64,000 nucleotides of DNA from Streptomyces sp. HUAS ZL42 (GTDB taxonomy: Bacteria > Actinomycetota > Actinomycetes > Streptomycetales > Streptomycetaceae), in contig NZ_CP160403.1 in NCBI RefSeq assembly GCF_040782645.1, positions 8,529,001-8,593,000 of the forward strand. Reading direction: 5' to 3'. Position numbers and translations under genes: made by a program. Below, piece by piece: positions 55,052 to 63,712 of this stretch. Each line of letters starts with the position of its first letter. Positions within the stretch are counted from its first letter, which is position 1. The notes beneath the pieces were generated by a model. It worked only from the letters and a program-made list of their open reading frames with translations, ran no database searches and had not been told where the DNA came from.

Positions 55052-55474
55052 ATGTCAGACGCCTTCACCACCCGAGTCCTGAACGTCGCGACCGGCTCCA
55101 GGGAAAGGGTCTTCGACCTCACCCGAGACTGCGAGGCCTTCCTGGGCGAGGCGGCCGCCGGCCGCGACGGTCTCCTCAACATCTTCGTCCCGCACGCCAC
55201 CGCCGGCATCGCGGTCATCGAGACCGGTGCGGGCAGCGACGACGACCTCCTTGCCGCGCTGCACACCCTCCTCCCCGCCGACGACCGCTGGCAGCACCGC
55301 CACGGCAGCCCGGGACACGGCCGCGACCACGTCCTCCCGGCCTTCGTCCCGCCGCACGCGACCCTTCCCGTGGTGGGCGGCCGACTGGAGTTGGGGACGT
55401 GGCAGTCGGTGTGTCTGGTGGACACGAACAAGGACAACCCGAACCGCCAGGTGAGGCTGAGCTTCCTGGCCTGA
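55052..55474 (+). CDS. YjbQ/UPF0047 family protein
   Basis: A 140-residue single-domain protein. IFVPHATAGIAVIETGAG, HRHGSPGHGRDHVLPAF and LELGTWQSVCLVDTNK carry the conserved His/Glu residues. Members can show weak thiamine-phosphate-synthase activity; the real role is unclear. ATG with TGGAGG upstream. Confidence 0.9.
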   Translation: MSDAFTTRVLNVATGSRERVFDLTRDCEAFLGEAAAGRDGLLNIFVPHATAGIAVIETGAGSDDDLLAALHTLLPADDRWQHRHGSPGHGRDHVLPAFVPPHATLPVVGGRLELGTWQSVCLVDTNKDNPNRQVRLSFLA

Positions 55475-55590
55475 GCTTCCTGGGCCGAGCGGGACGGAGA
55501 CCGCCGGGTCGCGTTACCCGGGGCCGGGCAAGGGCACCCGGCACCCGATGGCCGCACCCGACGACCCCGACCGGCTTGGAGGTAACGACC

Positions 55591-56154
55591 ATGGGACACG
55601 GAGGCAATGTCATCAACGAACTGGTCCACGACCACCGGGAGGTGGAGGAGCTCTTCGGCCGGATCGAGGCGCTGCCGTTCGGTGAGAAGGACCGCAAGCT
55701 CTATGCCGACCAGGCCACGATGGAGCTCGTGCGGCACTCGGTGGCCGAGGAGATGTACCTCTACCCGGCCGTTCGGAAGTACGTGGCGGACGGGGACGCG
55801 ATCGCCGACAAGGAGATCGACGACCACTCCAAGGCCGAGGACATCATGAAGGACCTGGAGAGCTGTGAGGCCGACCAAGCCGAGTTCGACCGGCTCATCG
55901 GGATGCTGATGAACGAGGTCCGCTCGCACATCGCGGACGAGGAGGAGAACCTCTTCCCCCTGCTGAGCGGGTCGTGCCCGGCGGACAAGCTCGACGACCT
56001 CGGCGACAAGGTCCGCCAGGCGAAGAAGATCGCCCCGACCCGCCCGCACCCGTCCGCGCCGGACAGGCCCCCGGCGAACAAGCTCCTCGCTCCCGGGGCC
56101 GGGCTCGTCGACCGTGTGCGTGATGCCCTGACGGGCCGCGGAAAGAAGGACTGA
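55591..56154 (+). CDS. Hemerythrin-domain protein
   Basis: A 187-residue protein. The di-iron ligands are visible as H13/H15 (LVHDHREVEELF), H49 and E53 (VRHSVAEEMYLYP), H79 and H113 with E117/E118 (SHIADEEENLFP). Members bind O2, NO or act in oxidative stress sensing. The C-terminal ~50 residues are basic and Pro-rich. GGAGG precedes the ATG. Confidence 0.92.
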   Translation: MGHGGNVINELVHDHREVEELFGRIEALPFGEKDRKLYADQATMELVRHSVAEEMYLYPAVRKYVADGDAIADKEIDDHSKAEDIMKDLESCEADQAEFDRLIGMLMNEVRSHIADEEENLFPLLSGSCPADKLDDLGDKVRQAKKIAPTRPHPSAPDRPPANKLLAPGAGLVDRVRDALTGRGKKD

Positions 56155-56167
56155 CCCTGGACCGCCG

Positions 56168-56695
56168 TCAGGCGGCCAGAGCGCGGCCCGGTGCCAGACG
56201 GTCACGGAGTTCGGCGCGGTACAGGTCGGCTACCGGTGCCAGGAGATCTGGGTGGCGCAGCAGTGCGGCCGCCTGCCGGTCGCGTGCGTCCGGAGCGACC
56301 AGCCGCCTGAACTCCGCCGGCGAACTCGCCCTGTGCGGGCATGCGGCGAGTGCGGCCATCGCCAGGCCGGCGAGATCGGCGTCGGCGAGCAGGCATGCCG
56401 CCCAGCTGGCGACCGCCTCGTCCACCCAGGTGCGCCAGGCGTCCGTGCCCGTGTCGTGGGTGCGCGCCGTGTCCGCGCCCGTGATCCAGTCGAGGCGGTC
56501 GGAGCCGCCGGGACCCGCCATCAGGACCAGTTCGGCATCCATCGGCGCCGGGTAGCGCAGCCTGGCCGCTGCCGTCACGGCCTGCCTGGCCTGCGCTTCG
56601 GCCAGTGCGCGGTCCAGTGCACCGCCGGCCGCCGGATACGCATGCGTCAGCCATGTGGTGGTCGCCGCGATGATCGGCGAGAGATCTGCGAGCAC
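56168..56695 (-). CDS. Hypothetical helical protein
   Basis: A 175-residue Ala-rich helical protein starting with GTG (VLADLSPIIAATTTWLTHAY), with PMDAELVLMAGPGGSDRLDW and RDRQAAALLRHPDLLAPVAD. Codon bias is typical of real genes. No recognised domain. Convergent with the hemerythrin gene, 13 bases apart. Confidence 0.6.
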   Translation of the reverse strand: MLADLSPIIAATTTWLTHAYPAAGGALDRALAEAQARQAVTAAARLRYPAPMDAELVLMAGPGGSDRLDWITGADTARTHDTGTDAWRTWVDEAVASWAACLLADADLAGLAMAALAACPHRASSPAEFRRLVAPDARDRQAAALLRHPDLLAPVADLYRAELRDRLAPGRALAA

Positions 56696-56903
56696 TGCCG
56701 GTCCGTTCGTGTCCCTGGGCGGTCTTCCCGTCCGCCCGATCGGGGCGGGGACCGGAACGATAGTCGGCCGACTCGCTCGCCGAAAATGACGGGAGCCATC
56801 TGATCAGGGTGTTTTCGCCCACATTTGCGGCCACCTGGCACCCTTCCGTTTCGGCTCGGGCGCCGCGGATACACGGACGTCGTTCGCATGGGAGGTGATC
56901 ACT

Positions 56904-57302
56904 GTGCCAGGACGTGAGGAGCTCCCCTCGACGCTGGGGCGCTCACCCGAAGACGCGCAGCGCACCTGGATCAAGGCGCACGACGCCGCCGTCGAGCAGT
57001 ACGGAGAGGGTGAGCGATCCCAGCGCGTGGCCTTCAGCGCGCTCAAGCACAAGTACGAGAAGGTCGGCGACCACTGGGAGCGCAAGGAGGGCGGCCGCAA
57101 AGGCCCCTCCGACCCGCGGGCGGCCAGGCCGCGGGAGCAGGAGGCGCGCAGCGGTGAGGGCGTCGACGAGCAGGCGTCCAAGGAGCGTCTGTACTACGTG
57201 GCCAAGCGGCTGGACATCGAGGGCCGGTCGCACATGAGCAAGTCGGAGCTGCTGGACGCCATCCGCGAGGAGAACCGCAAGCGGACCCGGCAGGCACACT
57301 GA
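56904..57302 (+). CDS. ChaB-family protein with Rho-N-like tail
   Basis: A 132-residue protein. ChaB domain about 1-65 (REELPSTLGRSPEDAQRTWI, then HDAAVEQYGEGERSQRVAFS). A C-terminal Rho-N/SAP-like helical part follows (LYYVAKRLDIEGRSHMSKSE). The GTG at 56904 has GGAGG 8 bases upstream and is preferred over the GTG at 56895. Small ChaB proteins are common in Streptomyces; function not established. Confidence 0.85.
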   Translation: MPGREELPSTLGRSPEDAQRTWIKAHDAAVEQYGEGERSQRVAFSALKHKYEKVGDHWERKEGGRKGPSDPRAARPREQEARSGEGVDEQASKERLYYVAKRLDIEGRSHMSKSELLDAIREENRKRTRQAH

Positions 57303-57559
57303 CTCCGGCCGGACCGGGTCCGCGCTCGTCCGGCGGCGCCGGGTGGCGTGCAGGCGGTGACCGCCCGCTTCGAGGCGTTGAGTACGGATGAGCTCGAACC
57401 CCGTGGACGCCCGGACTCCGGGGCCGGTCGATGTCGGCAACGGGCCCGCCGTCTCCCGCCGTGCTCTTCGAGACGCTGCGCACACGGGCCCGCCGGGCCC
57501 GGTCGGCCGCGGGGCCTGGAACCGTGTGACGGCGGACCGCATGCGGCGGACCGCGGGCG

Positions 57560-57795
57560 TGCGCGGTCCGGGACGGTCCGATGCCACGACAATGGCGCCC
57601 ACCTCGACGCCCTCTGCCACATCGCCTACCGCGGCAGCTCTACGACGGCCGAACGGCACACGAGATCGTCGATGCGCCCGGTGCCCGGCGCCCGGTGCCC
57701 GGTTCGGCGCGGTCGCGACGTTCGGGCGCCTCGTCACGACGGGTGTGCTCCTCTACCTTCCCGCCGTCCCCGGTATCCGCCAGGCGGTCCTGTGA
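57560..57795 (+). pseudogene. Frameshifted remnant of a metal-dependent cyclase (PF04199-like)
   Basis: Cyclase-family landmarks occur in order but in different frames. CHDNGAHLDALCHIAYRG (57582-57635) matches the metal-binding HxGTHxDAxxH region. QLYDGRTAHEIVDAPGA continues in the next frame. GRLVTTGVLLYLPAVPG (to about 57777) matches the downstream VTRGVLLDVP segment. At least two frame changes separate them and no start is evident. The family hydrolyses cyclic amides or formylkynurenine. The remnant stands alone without related genes nearby. Confidence 0.6.
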
Positions 57796-57814
57796 CGACC
57801 AGCCCCGGCCGGTC

Positions 57815-57844
57815 ACCAACCGTGAGGGTTCTTACCAACCGTGA
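57815..57844. repeat. Two-copy direct repeat ACCAACCGTGA
   Basis: Copies at 57815-57825 and 57834-57844 are identical and repeat every 19 bases. They lie 96-125 bases before the phosphatase start. Confidence 0.7.
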
Positions 57845-57881
57845 CTCAAGCCCCTAATGCCCGTATCCTCGTCAATGCCAG

Positions 57882-57931
57882 ATAGTTCCGAAGTGCGGAT
57901 TATCGAATAGTTCCGAAGTGTGGAATGTCGA
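57882..57931. repeat. Two tandem 25 bp direct repeats at phosphatase start
   Basis: ATAGTTCCGAAGTGCGGATT... (57882-57906) is followed immediately by a copy matching 22 of 25 positions (57907-57931). The second copy ends 8 bases before the GTG. It is AT-richer than the surroundings and could be a regulator site or cover the transcription start. Confidence 0.75.
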
Positions 57932-57939
57932 AGGCGTGA

Positions 57940-60828
57940 GTGAGGCGGAGCGTGGTTCGGTCGGGCGGCGAACCCATACCGACGGGGAGTGCGACAGACG
58001 GCACGGGTCCCGCCGGTCTTCGTGAGCGGTTCCTGCAGGGCGAGCAGGTCGAGACGGGTGTGCGGACGTCGATCCTGAACTCCTGGCGGCGCTGCCGGTC
58101 CCTTGGCCTCTCGCCGGACCAGTCCGACCTTCCCTTCGAGGAGGATTTCGATCCGGACCCCCGGATCGTCCGCGCAGCCGTGCCGGTGCTCGACCGGTTG
58201 CAGTCCATGTTCGCCGGCAGCTCGATGAACATCTCGCTCGCCGACGCGAGCGGGAGGGTTCTCCTGCGCCGTTTCGGGGAGGCGTCGCTGGCCGGAAGGC
58301 TCCCGGCGATCCAGAGCGTTCCGGGGTTCGTGTTCGCCGAGCGGTTCGCCGGCACCAACGGCATCGGTCTGGCCCTGGCGGAGCGGCAGCTCATCCGGGT
58401 CTACGGCGCCGAGCACTTCGCCGAACGCTCCCAGGGCAGCGCCTGCCGCGCGCTTCCCGTCCGCGACCCGCTCAGCGGTGGCATCGAGGGCGTCCTGTGC
58501 TTCGGCTATCCGCGCACCGCCGAGAACCCGGCACTGGAGACCGTGATACGCCGGGCCGCCGAGGCCATCGAGCGCCGGCTCCTCGGGCAGAGTTCCGAGC
58601 GTGAACGTGCTTTGCTGCGGGCGTACCTGGGCACCGGAGCCGAGGCCGCCGCGGGCCTCCGTCGCAGCGTCGGAGTGGAGGAACTGGCCCTCGGAATGCA
58701 CCCCCGTGACCGCGAGACCCTCCTGGAGCGGGCCGCCGAGCTGATCTCCGACGCGCAGCGGGCCGCCGTAGACGTGTCCCTGTCCGGCGGCAGGCGGGTC
58801 ACCCTCGTGAGCCGTCCGATGACGAGTGCCTCCGGTGTGGAAGGCTTCGCGATCGAGGCCGTCCTCCCCGGCCCACCCGCACCGCGCGAGCCCTTCCGTC
58901 TCCCGCGTCAGGTCCACGAGCCTCGAGACCTTCCCCTCCAGCCTGCCGCCGTGCCCGTCGTCCCGAGGTCCGGGGCCGCTCCCTTCGTTGCGGCTCCCGG
59001 GCAGCTCTCCGTGACCCCGCCTCACGACACGGCGCCCGGCCGTCTCGCCGTGGCCGGCGAGGGCATCGCGGCCGTCGGCGGCGACGCCGCGACGGACGAT
59101 CACCACGACTTCCCGCCCTCCGCGCGGGGGCTCGTGCTCCTGGGGGAGCCGCACGTGGGGACGTACGCCCTGGCCGCGCGACGCCGACTGGAGCTGCTGT
59201 CCGAGGCCAGTGGCCGCATAGGCACCACGCTGGACGTGCGCCGCACCGCACAGGAACTCGCCGAGACCGCGGTGCCGCGCCTGGCCGACTACGTCACCAT
59301 CGACCTGCCCGAGGCCGTGCTGCGCGGTGAGGAGGCCGCCGACCCCCGCAGTGACCTGCGCCGTGCGGTGGTCCACGGCATCCGCGACGACTGTCCGTTC
59401 AGTCCCGTCGGCAAGCAGATCGACTTCGGCCCGACCGCGCCCCAACTGCGATGTCTGACCGGCGGGCAGGCGGTGCTGGAGCCGGATCTGCGGACCGCCG
59501 TGGGCTGGCTCGCGCAGGACCCCGAGCACTCCGAACAGATGCTGAGCCACGTCCAGTCCCTGATCGCGGTACCCCTGGTCGCCCGCGGCGTCGTCCTCGG
59601 CGTCGCCTGCTTCTACCGCGCCCAGGACTCGGTCCCGTTCGGGGACGACGACCGGTCGCTGGCCCAGGAACTCGCCACGCGCGCCGCCTTGTCCATCGAC
59701 AACGCCCGCCGCTACACGCACGAACGCACCATGGTCCTGGCTCTGCAGCGCAGCCTGCTCCCGCACGGCCTGCCCGACCAGGACGCCGTCGAGGTCGCCC
59801 ACCGGTATCTGCCCGCCGAGTCCGATGTCGGAGGCGACTGGTACGACGTCATCCCCCTGTCCGGCACCCGCATCGGCCTCTTCGTCGGCGACGTCGTCGG
59901 CCACGGCATGCTCTCCGCCGCCACCATGGGCCGCCTGCGCACCGCCGCCCGCAGCTTCGCCGAACTCGACTTCCCCCCGGACGAGGTCCTCATCCACCTC
60001 GACAACCTCGTGGGACGCCTGGACCGGGAGGACCCCGCCGCCGACGGCGCCGGCATCATCGGCGCGACCTGTCTGTACGCCGTCTACGACCCGACCTCGC
60101 AGCAGTGCACCATGGCCCGCGCCGGTCATCCCCCGCCCGCGCTGGTCGCCCCCGACGGCGCCGTGTCGTTCCCCGATCTGCCGCCCGGCCCCCCGCTCGG
60201 CCTCGGAGGCCTGCCCTTCGAAGCCGCAGAGATCCACCTTCCCGAGGACAGCCAGCTGGTTCTCTACACGGACGGGCTCATCGAGGACCGGCAGCGCGAC
60301 GTCGACGTGGTCCTCGACCAGCTGCGCGGGGTACTGGCCCACCCGGAGCGCACCCCCGAGGAGACGTGCCAGGTGGTCCTGGACACCGTGGCGCCGGCCC
60401 ACCCCTGCGACGACATCGCCCTGCTCGTCGCCCGCACCCACGCCCTCGACCCCCGGCGCATCGCCACCTGGGACCTGCCCGCCGACCCGGCCCTCGTCAG
60501 CGAGGTCCGCGCCTCCGCCACCCGGCAGCTGGCCGAGTGGGGGCTGGACGAGGCCGCGTTCGCCGCGGAACTGATGCTCAGCGAGCTGGTCACCAACGCC
60601 ATCCGGCACGGTTCCGGGCCCATCCGGGTACGGCTGCTCCACCACCGCAGCCTGATCTGCGAGGTCTCCGACACCAGCAACACCGCTCCGCACCTGCGCC
60701 GGGCGGCCAGCACCGACGAGGGCGGCCGTGGCCTGTTCCTCGTCGCGCAGCTGGCACAGAGCTGGGGCACGCGCTACACCCCGGAGGGCAAGGTCATCTG
60801 GGCCGAATGCGGACTCGACGGCGCCTGA
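57940..60828 (+). CDS. Multidomain PP2C (SpoIIE-type) phosphatase with GAF and anti-sigma-type ATPase domains
   Basis: A 962-residue cytoplasmic protein. Residues about 35-215 resemble the sensor half of AcoR-type activators (TSILNSWRRCRSLGLSPDQ, then FVFAERFAGTNGIGLALAE and SACRALPVRDPL). No AAA+ or Fis domain follows. A second GAF domain is about 415-585 (EASGRIGTTLDVRRTAQELA onward). The PP2C/SpoIIE domain (about 600-820) has SDVGGDWYDVIPL, FVGDVVGHGM and LYTDGLIEDR with its metal aspartates. The C-terminal HATPase (about 835-962) has LSELVTNAIRHGSG and GGRGLFLVAQLA, as in anti-sigma kinases. It probably sets the phosphorylation state of anti-anti-sigma factors. GTG start with AAGG. Confidence 0.9.
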   Translation: MRRSVVRSGGEPIPTGSATDGTGPAGLRERFLQGEQVETGVRTSILNSWRRCRSLGLSPDQSDLPFEEDFDPDPRIVRAAVPVLDRLQSMFAGSSMNISLADASGRVLLRRFGEASLAGRLPAIQSVPGFVFAERFAGTNGIGLALAERQLIRVYGAEHFAERSQGSACRALPVRDPLSGGIEGVLCFGYPRTAENPALETVIRRAAEAIERRLLGQSSERERALLRAYLGTGAEAAAGLRRSVGVEELALGMHPRDRETLLERAAELISDAQRAAVDVSLSGGRRVTLVSRPMTSASGVEGFAIEAVLPGPPAPREPFRLPRQVHEPRDLPLQPAAVPVVPRSGAAPFVAAPGQLSVTPPHDTAPGRLAVAGEGIAAVGGDAATDDHHDFPPSARGLVLLGEPHVGTYALAARRRLELLSEASGRIGTTLDVRRTAQELAETAVPRLADYVTIDLPEAVLRGEEAADPRSDLRRAVVHGIRDDCPFSPVGKQIDFGPTAPQLRCLTGGQAVLEPDLRTAVGWLAQDPEHSEQMLSHVQSLIAVPLVARGVVLGVACFYRAQDSVPFGDDDRSLAQELATRAALSIDNARRYTHERTMVLALQRSLLPHGLPDQDAVEVAHRYLPAESDVGGDWYDVIPLSGTRIGLFVGDVVGHGMLSAATMGRLRTAARSFAELDFPPDEVLIHLDNLVGRLDREDPAADGAGIIGATCLYAVYDPTSQQCTMARAGHPPPALVAPDGAVSFPDLPPGPPLGLGGLPFEAAEIHLPEDSQLVLYTDGLIEDRQRDVDVVLDQLRGVLAHPERTPEETCQVVLDTVAPAHPCDDIALLVARTHALDPRRIATWDLPADPALVSEVRASATRQLAEWGLDEAAFAAELMLSELVTNAIRHGSGPIRVRLLHHRSLICEVSDTSNTAPHLRRAASTDEGGRGLFLVAQLAQSWGTRYTPEGKVIWAECGLDGA

Positions 60829-60966
60829 GGTGCGGAACGCCGGGCGGTCCGCTGACCCGTTGGAGTCACAGGTACCGGCGAGATGCCTGAAATGCTGTGA
60901 TATGCACCGTTAAGATCGCTGACACACGTCGGGAAGAACTGGCCAGGCCGACCCCCGGAGATGTCC

Positions 60967-62514
60967 GTGCACGACGCTCACGACACCTCTGCGCAGGCGG
61001 TCCCGCCCTCCGGGGCGGAACCTCTGGTCCGTATCCGCGGGCTCGCCAAGCGGTTCGGCGGGACCCTCGCACTGGCCGGAGTCGACCTCGACGTCCACGC
61101 CGGCAGCGTACTTGCCCTGCTCGGGCCCAACGGGGCCGGAAAGTCGACGCTCATCAAGGTGCTCGCCGGAGTTCACCACGCCGACTCGGGGCGGATCACG
61201 GTGGACGGTCACCCGCTCGGGAGCCACAACGCCTCACGCAGCATGTCCTTCATCCACCAGGACCTCGGTCTGGTCGAGTGGATGACGGTCGCCGAGAACA
61301 TCGCCCTGAGCACCGGGTATCCGCGCCGGGCCGGACTGATCTCCTGGCGGCGGACCCGGGAGCAGTGCGCCGACTCCCTGCGGATCGTCGCCGGACATCT
61401 CGATCCCGACGCAGCGGTGGCCGGGCTCGCTCCGGCCGAGCGTTCCCTGGTCGCCATCGCCCGGGCCATGGCGGCGCGGGCGAAGCTCCTCGTCCTCGAC
61501 GAACCGACCGCCCGCCTGCCCGCCGCCGACTGCGCCCGGCTGTTCCGCGTCCTGCACGCCCTGCGTGACCGGGGCCACGGCATCCTCTACGTCAGCCACC
61601 GCCTGGACGAGGTGTACGAGGTCGCCGACTCCTTCGCCGTCCTGCGCGACGGCCGGCTCGTCAGCCACGGCCCGCTGGCGGGCCACAGCCCGGCTCGCCT
61701 GGTACGCGACATCACCGGCGAGGAGCTCACCGGCCACCGCCCCGCCCCGGCCCCGGCCGGTGGTCCGGCCGTCCTCACCCTCGAGCAGGTACGGACCGCC
61801 GGCGCGGGACCGGTCGGCCTGGAGCTCCGGGCCGGCGAAGTCCTGGGCCTGGTCGGCCTCTCCGGCGCCGGCCACCTGGACCTGGGCCGAGCCCTCGCGG
61901 GTTCCCGGCCCCTGCTCGCCGGACGCGCCCTTCTCGGCGGCCGCCCCTACCGGCCCCGTACGGTCGCCGGCGCCGTCCGACTGGGCGTCGCCCTCGTGCC
62001 CGGCGACAGACAGCAGGAGGGCTGCCTCGCCGACCTGACCGTGCGGGAGAACCTCCTGGCCAACCCTCGCGCGGGGGGCCGGTCGGCGCCGCACTGGATC
62101 AGCCCCCGCCGCGAACGCTCCGAGGCCGCCACCCTCATCGAACGGTTCGCGGTGCGTCCCCGCGACAGCGAGGCACCCATCGCCACCCTGTCCGGCGGCA
62201 ACCAGCAGAAGGTCATGCTCGGACGGTGGCTGAGGGTGGGCCTGCGCCTGCTGATCCTCGAGGAGCCGACGGCGAGCGTGGACATCGGAGCCAAGGCCGC
62301 GATCCACCGCCTGCTCGACGAGGCGCTGGCCGCCGGCCTCGCCGTCCTGCTCATCTCCACCGACTTCGAGGAGGTCGCGGGCGTGTGCCGACGCGCCCTG
62401 GTCTTCGTCCGCGGATCCGTGACGACCGAGTTGAGCGGTCCGGCCCTCACCGTCGCCGAGCTCACCCGGGCGGCGTCGGCCATGCCCCCCTCCGCAACCG
62501 CGGCGAACCCGTGA
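60967..62514 (+). CDS. Ribose-type ABC importer ATPase with two nucleotide-binding domains
   Basis: A protein of about 515 residues with tandem ATPase domains, as in RbsA/MglA. Domain 1 has Walker A LLGPNGAGKSTLIKVLAG, signature LAPAERSLVAIARAM and Walker B LLVLDEPTARL. Domain 2 has a degenerate Walker A (GLVGLSGAGHLDLGRALAG, no lysine), signature LSGGNQQKVMLGRWL and LLILEEPTASVD. This asymmetry is normal for the family. GTG at 60967 with GGAG 6 bases upstream is preferred; an ATG at 60961 directly abuts that site. Its stop overlaps the permease GTG (GTGA). Confidence 0.92.
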   Translation: MHDAHDTSAQAVPPSGAEPLVRIRGLAKRFGGTLALAGVDLDVHAGSVLALLGPNGAGKSTLIKVLAGVHHADSGRITVDGHPLGSHNASRSMSFIHQDLGLVEWMTVAENIALSTGYPRRAGLISWRRTREQCADSLRIVAGHLDPDAAVAGLAPAERSLVAIARAMAARAKLLVLDEPTARLPAADCARLFRVLHALRDRGHGILYVSHRLDEVYEVADSFAVLRDGRLVSHGPLAGHSPARLVRDITGEELTGHRPAPAPAGGPAVLTLEQVRTAGAGPVGLELRAGEVLGLVGLSGAGHLDLGRALAGSRPLLAGRALLGGRPYRPRTVAGAVRLGVALVPGDRQQEGCLADLTVRENLLANPRAGGRSAPHWISPRRERSEAATLIERFAVRPRDSEAPIATLSGGNQQKVMLGRWLRVGLRLLILEEPTASVDIGAKAAIHRLLDEALAAGLAVLLISTDFEEVAGVCRRALVFVRGSVTTELSGPALTVAELTRAASAMPPSATAANP

Positions 62515-63644
62515 CCGCCCCGCCCTCCCCGTCTTCGCCCCGGCCACGACCCCGCCGACCGGGCCCGCTGAACCGACTCGGCCGACGGGGCGCACCGAGC
62601 GGCCCGGGCGGGCACCTCATCGGCGCCTACGGCCTGCTGGCCCTCACCGTCCTGCTCGTCCTGATCTTCTCCCTCACCCTGCCGCGTACTTTCCCCACCC
62701 AGGACACCGTCGACTCGATCCTCTCCACCCAGTCGATCCCGGCCGTCCTCGCCCTCGCCGCCATGGTCCCCATCGTGACCGGCGCGTTCGACCTCTCCAT
62801 CGGCTACGGCCTCGGCCTGGCACACGTCATGGTGCTGCAGCTCATCGTCAACGACGGGTGGCCCTGGCCGCTCGCCTGCCTCGCGGTGATCGCCGGAGCG
62901 GCCGTCGCCGGTGTCCTCAACGGTGTGATCGTCGAGTTCGGCAAGATCGACTCCTTCATCGCCACGCTCGGGACCGGCAGCATGATGTACGCGATGTCCG
63001 GCTGGATCACCGACGGCGGCCGGATCGCGCCGGGGCCGGGGGGCCTCCCTGCCGCCTTCACCGACCTCTACGACTCCGAATTCCTCGGCCTTCCGGTCCC
63101 CGCGTTCTACGTGCTCGCGCTCGCGCTCGTGCTCTGGCTGGTGCTCGAGCGGCTGCCGCTCGGCCGGTACCTCCACGTCGTCGGGTCGAACCCGCGTGCC
63201 GCCGAGCTCGTCGGCATCCCGATCCGCAAGTACACCGTCTGTGCCTTCGCCGCCTCGGGTCTGATCGTCGGGTTCGCCGGTGTGCTGCTCGCGGCCCAGC
63301 AGCAGCTCGGCAATCCGAGCGTCGGCCTCGACTACCTGCTGCCCGCCTTCGTCGGTGCCCTCCTCGGCTCGACCGCGATCAAACCCGGACGCCCCAACGC
63401 CCCGGGCACCCTCGTCGCCGTCGCCGTCCTCGCCGTCGGCCTCACCGGCATTGCGCAGCTGGGCGCCGACTTCTGGACGGTTCCGTTGTTCTACGGCGGC
63501 ACCCTGCTCCTCGCCGTCGGCCTGGCCGGCTACGCCGCGCGGCGCAGGCTGCGCACCGGCGCCGTGGCGGCCCGCGACGCGCCCGCCGTGGCCCCGGAGC
63601 CGCCGCCGACGCAGGACGGCGGTACGGCGGGGAGCAGTCCATGA
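62511..63644 (+). CDS. Ribose-type ABC importer permease
   Basis: A 377-residue RbsC-like membrane protein with about nine hydrophobic segments. VPIVTGAFDLSIGYGLGLAH, VIVEFGKIDSFIATLGTGSM, GRYLHVVGSNPRAAELVGIP and GNPSVGLDYLLPAFVGALLG are family landmarks. The N-terminal ~35 residues are Pro/Arg-rich. GTG overlaps the ATPase stop, and its own stop forms an ATGA at 63641-63644. Confidence 0.92.
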   Translation: MTAPPSPSSPRPRPRRPGPLNRLGRRGAPSGPGGHLIGAYGLLALTVLLVLIFSLTLPRTFPTQDTVDSILSTQSIPAVLALAAMVPIVTGAFDLSIGYGLGLAHVMVLQLIVNDGWPWPLACLAVIAGAAVAGVLNGVIVEFGKIDSFIATLGTGSMMYAMSGWITDGGRIAPGPGGLPAAFTDLYDSEFLGLPVPAFYVLALALVLWLVLERLPLGRYLHVVGSNPRAAELVGIPIRKYTVCAFAASGLIVGFAGVLLAAQQQLGNPSVGLDYLLPAFVGALLGSTAIKPGRPNAPGTLVAVAVLAVGLTGIAQLGADFWTVPLFYGGTLLLAVGLAGYAARRRLRTGAVAARDAPAVAPEPPPTQDGGTAGSSP

Positions 63645-63712
63645 CCAGCCGTACGCATCACCACAGCGCTCCCGGCCGCACCCTCCCGCTCATTCCTCCG
63701 CGAGGAGCTTTT

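Larger units (their letters stand above)
57303..57939. other. Gene-poor stretch before the PP2C phosphatase
   Basis: 637 bases with no intact gene. It contains a broken cyclase remnant (57560-57795) and two sets of direct repeats (57815-57844 and 57882-57931) next to the start of the phosphatase gene. The part 57303-57560 shows no convincing coding signal. Confidence 0.6.

Noticed and set aside
60967..62514. Loss of the second Walker A lysine in the sugar importer ATPase as a defect
   Set aside because: Ribose-type tandem ATPases normally have one degenerate ATP site, so this is the expected state.
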